Below, in pieces: positions 61,682 to 64,000 of a stretch of 64,000 bases of DNA; within the stretch, counting starts at the first letter, position 1, and the number at the start of each line of letters is the position of its first letter. The position numbers and the translations under genes were made by a program. The notes under the pieces are model-generated. The model was given only the letters and a program-made list of their open reading frames with translations. It was not told the DNA's origin and searched no databases. The DNA comes from SB25 sp050180705 (GTDB lineage Bacteria > Bacteroidota > Bacteroidia > Bacteroidales > Tenuifilaceae), in the NCBI GenBank assembly GCA_050180705.1, contig JBFXDX010000005.1, positions 124,001 to 188,000 on the forward strand, given 5' to 3'.

Positions 61682-63547
61682 TTACTTTTTATGCTTATGG
61701 AGTTTAGTTTCGTTTTTTGTATTTATAGGACTCATCACTTTCATTTGGCAATTCTTACAATCGAAAATTAATGGGAACGTAAAATTGCTATCACGTAAAA
61801 AGAGTTGAGTAGTTGGTTTTGCATTTTGTTTAGAAGGGCAAAGTCCTAATTCGTATTTAATGCAATACCGTGTTACCATTAGTTCTACATCATTGGCCGG
61901 CGGTGAAATCTCATATGCTTTGTCAACTTTAGTTACGTTATGAGAAAGCAAAAAATTCTGACTCATTGAATTAGAAATGTTGCCTTTATAGTCTATTTCG
62001 GGGTATGGATATTTTTGATGTAATTGTGCTTGTTCTATTTTGTTTGTTTTATACGATTTCAATCTGCTTTCGCTAAGATTTTTCAACAGTTCCCTACGTA
62101 TTGCATTAATTTTGGAGATGTGAATATGCTTTGCATCTCGAAACTCGACAATGTCGATATTGTCAACTTTAAACACTGTTTCTCTAGTCTTTGAGAGTTG
62201 ATTTACAAGGTTTCTTGTTGCAAGTTCTGGATTATTGGCATTTTCAAAACTGTCTTCTACAATTAGTTCTGCAGTAATTAAATCTTCGTCGGTAGCCGTA
62301 AATATTAGCTGATTATTTTTTTTCTCAATTTTAAGTGATACTGATATTTGTCGGATCGACGAATTCCCTCGGAGCAACTTCTCAAAGGCATGATCGGCAT
62401 TGCGATATATTAATGTTCCTGGTAATAGATTATCCTGAGGTTGATTTGGGTATATCTTTCCGTGAATGGTTGTATTAACTAAAAAACCCCGGAGTTCACC
62501 TTTAGATGTGAAGTAGCACAAACCATCGCCATTATTAATAGTTTCTTTAGAGTTGATGGTGAAATACTCTTTGCTAGTATGGCTAACATTTCCAATTGGT
62601 TTGCCGATGGATTTTTGGCTATGGTACGATGCTTGATTCTTGATTCTTCCTTGAATAAAGTGCTCGGTAAATCCGCGATTAAAGCTTCGTTCTAGATCGG
62701 GAACGAAACTATATTCACATCTTCCAGACGATAGCCTACGGTATTCTGGCTTATCTGCAATTATTGTATTAATTAGATTATTGTAGTATGCAACAGTATT
62801 TTTTACATATATAATGTCCTTCATTCGACCCTCAATTTTAAAGGACGAAACTCCAGCATCGATCAACTCGTGAATATGTTTCGAAAGGTTTAAATCTTTT
62901 AAGGATAGAAGATGCTTATTCTTTACTAAAATATTTCCATCGGAATCAATTAAATCATAGGCAGATCGGCATGGTTGTGCACATGCTCCACGGTTTGCGC
63001 TTCGGCCAGTGAGCGCTTGACTTAAATAGCATTGTCCACTATAGCTAACGCATAGCGCGCCATGAATGAAGAATTCGAGTTCTGAGATCGTTGATCTTCT
63101 AAATTCCTTTATTTCTTCGATAGATAATTCGCGGGGTAGCACGATTCGTTCAATTCCGCATTCTTCCAAAAATTTTAATTTTTCTGGAGAATTGTTGTGC
63201 ATTTGGGTGCTTGCATGAACTGCAATTGGAGGAATATCCATTGCGAGTATTGAAAAGTCTTGAATTATGATGGCATCTACATTGGCATTGTATAGGTCTA
63301 CGATTATCTTTTTTGCCTCATCGAGCTCTTCATCGAAAAGGATTGTATTTACCGTAACATAAACTCTGGCATTGTATTGATGTGCGAAATTTACTAGTTT
63401 TTTAATATCATCAATGGAATTTCCAGCCTTCTCTCTTGCTCCAAACTTATTGGCAGCAATATATACAGCATCGGCACCATGAGTTATGGCTGCAATTCCT
63501 GTTTGCAAATCCTTTGCTGGAGCAAGTAGTTCGAGCAAATTACCCAT
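61682..63547 (-). CDS. U32 family protein (RlhA-like)
   Basis: A 621-residue U32 family protein with a TIM-barrel N-terminus (LLAPAKDLQTGIAAITHGAD), the U32 signature FIHGALCVSYSGQCYLSQAL with GRSANRGACAQPCR and its cluster-binding cysteines, and a long C-terminal half with further Cys (CIKYELGLCPS, CKNCQMKV). E. coli RlhA (653 aa), which hydroxylates 23S rRNA C2501 and also carries a C-terminal DUF3656 domain, is the closest match in size and layout; TrhP is the alternative. The ATG at 63547 leaves a seven-base gap after the HAD gene. It sits beside an rRNA-methyltransferase-like gene, which suits an rRNA-modifying role. Confidence 0.82.
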   Translation of the reverse strand: MGNLLELLAPAKDLQTGIAAITHGADAVYIAANKFGAREKAGNSIDDIKKLVNFAHQYNARVYVTVNTILFDEELDEAKKIIVDLYNANVDAIIIQDFSILAMDIPPIAVHASTQMHNNSPEKLKFLEECGIERIVLPRELSIEEIKEFRRSTISELEFFIHGALCVSYSGQCYLSQALTGRSANRGACAQPCRSAYDLIDSDGNILVKNKHLLSLKDLNLSKHIHELIDAGVSSFKIEGRMKDIIYVKNTVAYYNNLINTIIADKPEYRRLSSGRCEYSFVPDLERSFNRGFTEHFIQGRIKNQASYHSQKSIGKPIGNVSHTSKEYFTINSKETINNGDGLCYFTSKGELRGFLVNTTIHGKIYPNQPQDNLLPGTLIYRNADHAFEKLLRGNSSIRQISVSLKIEKKNNQLIFTATDEDLITAELIVEDSFENANNPELATRNLVNQLSKTRETVFKVDNIDIVEFRDAKHIHISKINAIRRELLKNLSESRLKSYKTNKIEQAQLHQKYPYPEIDYKGNISNSMSQNFLLSHNVTKVDKAYEISPPANDVELMVTRYCIKYELGLCPSKQNAKPTTQLFLRDSNFTFPLIFDCKNCQMKVMSPINTKNETKLHKHKK

Positions 63548-63554
63548 TACCTTG

Positions 63555-64000
63555 TTATTTAAAGATAGCACTAATTGTGTTTGCTACACCATCCTGTAAA
63601 TTTGATGGAGCAATATGCTTGGCATATTTTTTTACCTCATTGGGAGCATTTTCCATTGCAATTCCCAAGTTAACCAATTCGAGCATTCCAATATCGTTAA
63701 AATTATCGCCAAAGGCAATCGCATTGTTGTTTGATATTGTAAGGTGATTCAATAAAAAAGAGCATCCGCTTGCTTTGTTTGAGTCAATTGGTGATATTTC
63801 AATATAGGTATCTTTTGATCGGTAGTTGGCAATTTGTTTTCCAAAGGTCATGTTCGCGTATTCAATAAAAGAATCCATTTGGAATGGTTCGCCCATAACC
63901 ATTAATTTATGTATGGGTTCATTATTTCTATGCAACTCATCGATTAGATTGTCCATTCTATCAACGATTGAGCACTTGACTCTAGTATTATTTTCCTCTT
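63555..64000 (-). CDS. HAD family hydrolase (Cof-type), N-terminus beyond the window
   Basis: The C-terminal half of a Cof-type HAD phosphatase; the frame stays open to the window edge, so the N-terminal DxD motif lies outside. Seen here are the cap domain (PIHKLMVMGEPFQMDSFIEY) and the late HAD motif AIAFGDNFNDIGMLELVNLG with the metal-binding Asp residues, followed by the usual MENAPNEVKKYAKHIA. An ATG at 63956 is internal, not the true start. It probably shares a transcript with the U32 gene. The substrate is unknown. Confidence 0.85.
   Translation of the reverse strand, partial: EENNTRVKCSIVDRMDNLIDELHRNNEPIHKLMVMGEPFQMDSFIEYANMTFGKQIANYRSKDTYIEISPIDSNKASGCSFLLNHLTISNNNAIAFGDNFNDIGMLELVNLGIAMENAPNEVKKYAKHIAPSNLQDGVANTISAIFK

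Noticed and set aside
1..64000. CRISPR arrays, rRNA genes or complete insertion sequences
   Set aside because: No regularly spaced repeats, rRNA sequence or transposase was found on reading.

Overview
The window is about 64 kb from a Bacteroidota (Bacteroidetes) chromosome, probably of the Bacteroidales/Marinilabiliales side. The evidence is a moderately AT-rich sequence, promoters with the Bacteroidetes -7 box TAnnTTTG, a complete sprA (type IX secretion translocon), an ECF sigma/FecR/TonB-dependent receptor locus, an S46 dipeptidyl-peptidase, two M23 peptidases and many short secreted proteins. An mqnC gene points to menaquinone made by the futalosine route. Nothing fixes genus or species.

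Layout. 1-1960 is the end of an integrated element: a 55-codon gene and a large serine recombinase whose last codons run antisense through the terminator and 3' half of an initiator tRNA-fMet gene. 2.2-8 kb is a co-directional envelope and housekeeping run (M23 peptidase, dxr, rseP, lytic transglycosylase, DUF4837 lipoprotein). 8.1-12.1 kb reads leftward (S46 peptidase, rnhB, GT4 glycosyltransferase). 12.3-16.9 kb has a polysaccharide flippase, two SiaC-like (DUF1987) signalling proteins, and a convergent 7TMR-DISM/GAF sensor without an output domain. 17.1-20.7 kb is a leftward group: WYL regulator, small membrane protein, two spore-photoproduct-lyase-like radical SAM proteins and a Cys-rich DUF3795 protein. 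20.9-25.8 kb is rimP-nusA-infB with a hairpin in its leader. 25.9-31.9 kb is an ECF sigma, FecR, TonB receptor, second FecR and lipoprotein locus. 32-37.3 kb has a ferredoxin, a thioredoxin-like lipoprotein, mqnC, galK, pdxA and ruvA. 37.3-44.7 kb is sprA, then gcvH, thiL, an M23 peptidase, tatD, ansA, tRNA-Ser(GGA), an ExbB/ExbD-type motor operon and an alkaline phosphatase. 53.9-60.2 kb is a run of six secreted or lipoprotein genes of unknown function. 60.2-64 kb reads leftward: a third SiaC-like protein, an RlmI-like methyltransferase, a U32 (RlhA-like) protein and a HAD hydrolase cut by the window edge.

The most interesting part is the 53.9-60.2 kb cluster. It encodes a predicted outer-membrane barrel protein, a lipoprotein and four other exported proteins. 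By eye, four of them share a glycine/alanine signature like the LPP20/FlgT N-terminal fold, and two share a CsgG/LpoB-like segment, which suggests an undescribed envelope assembly. The SiaC-like genes with an outputless sensor, the WYL/radical-SAM group, and the recombinase ending inside an initiator tRNA gene are also worth a second look. No CRISPR array, complete insertion sequence or rRNA gene was seen. No stretch over 300 bases lacks a gene. Family assignments come from reading motifs, without database searches.
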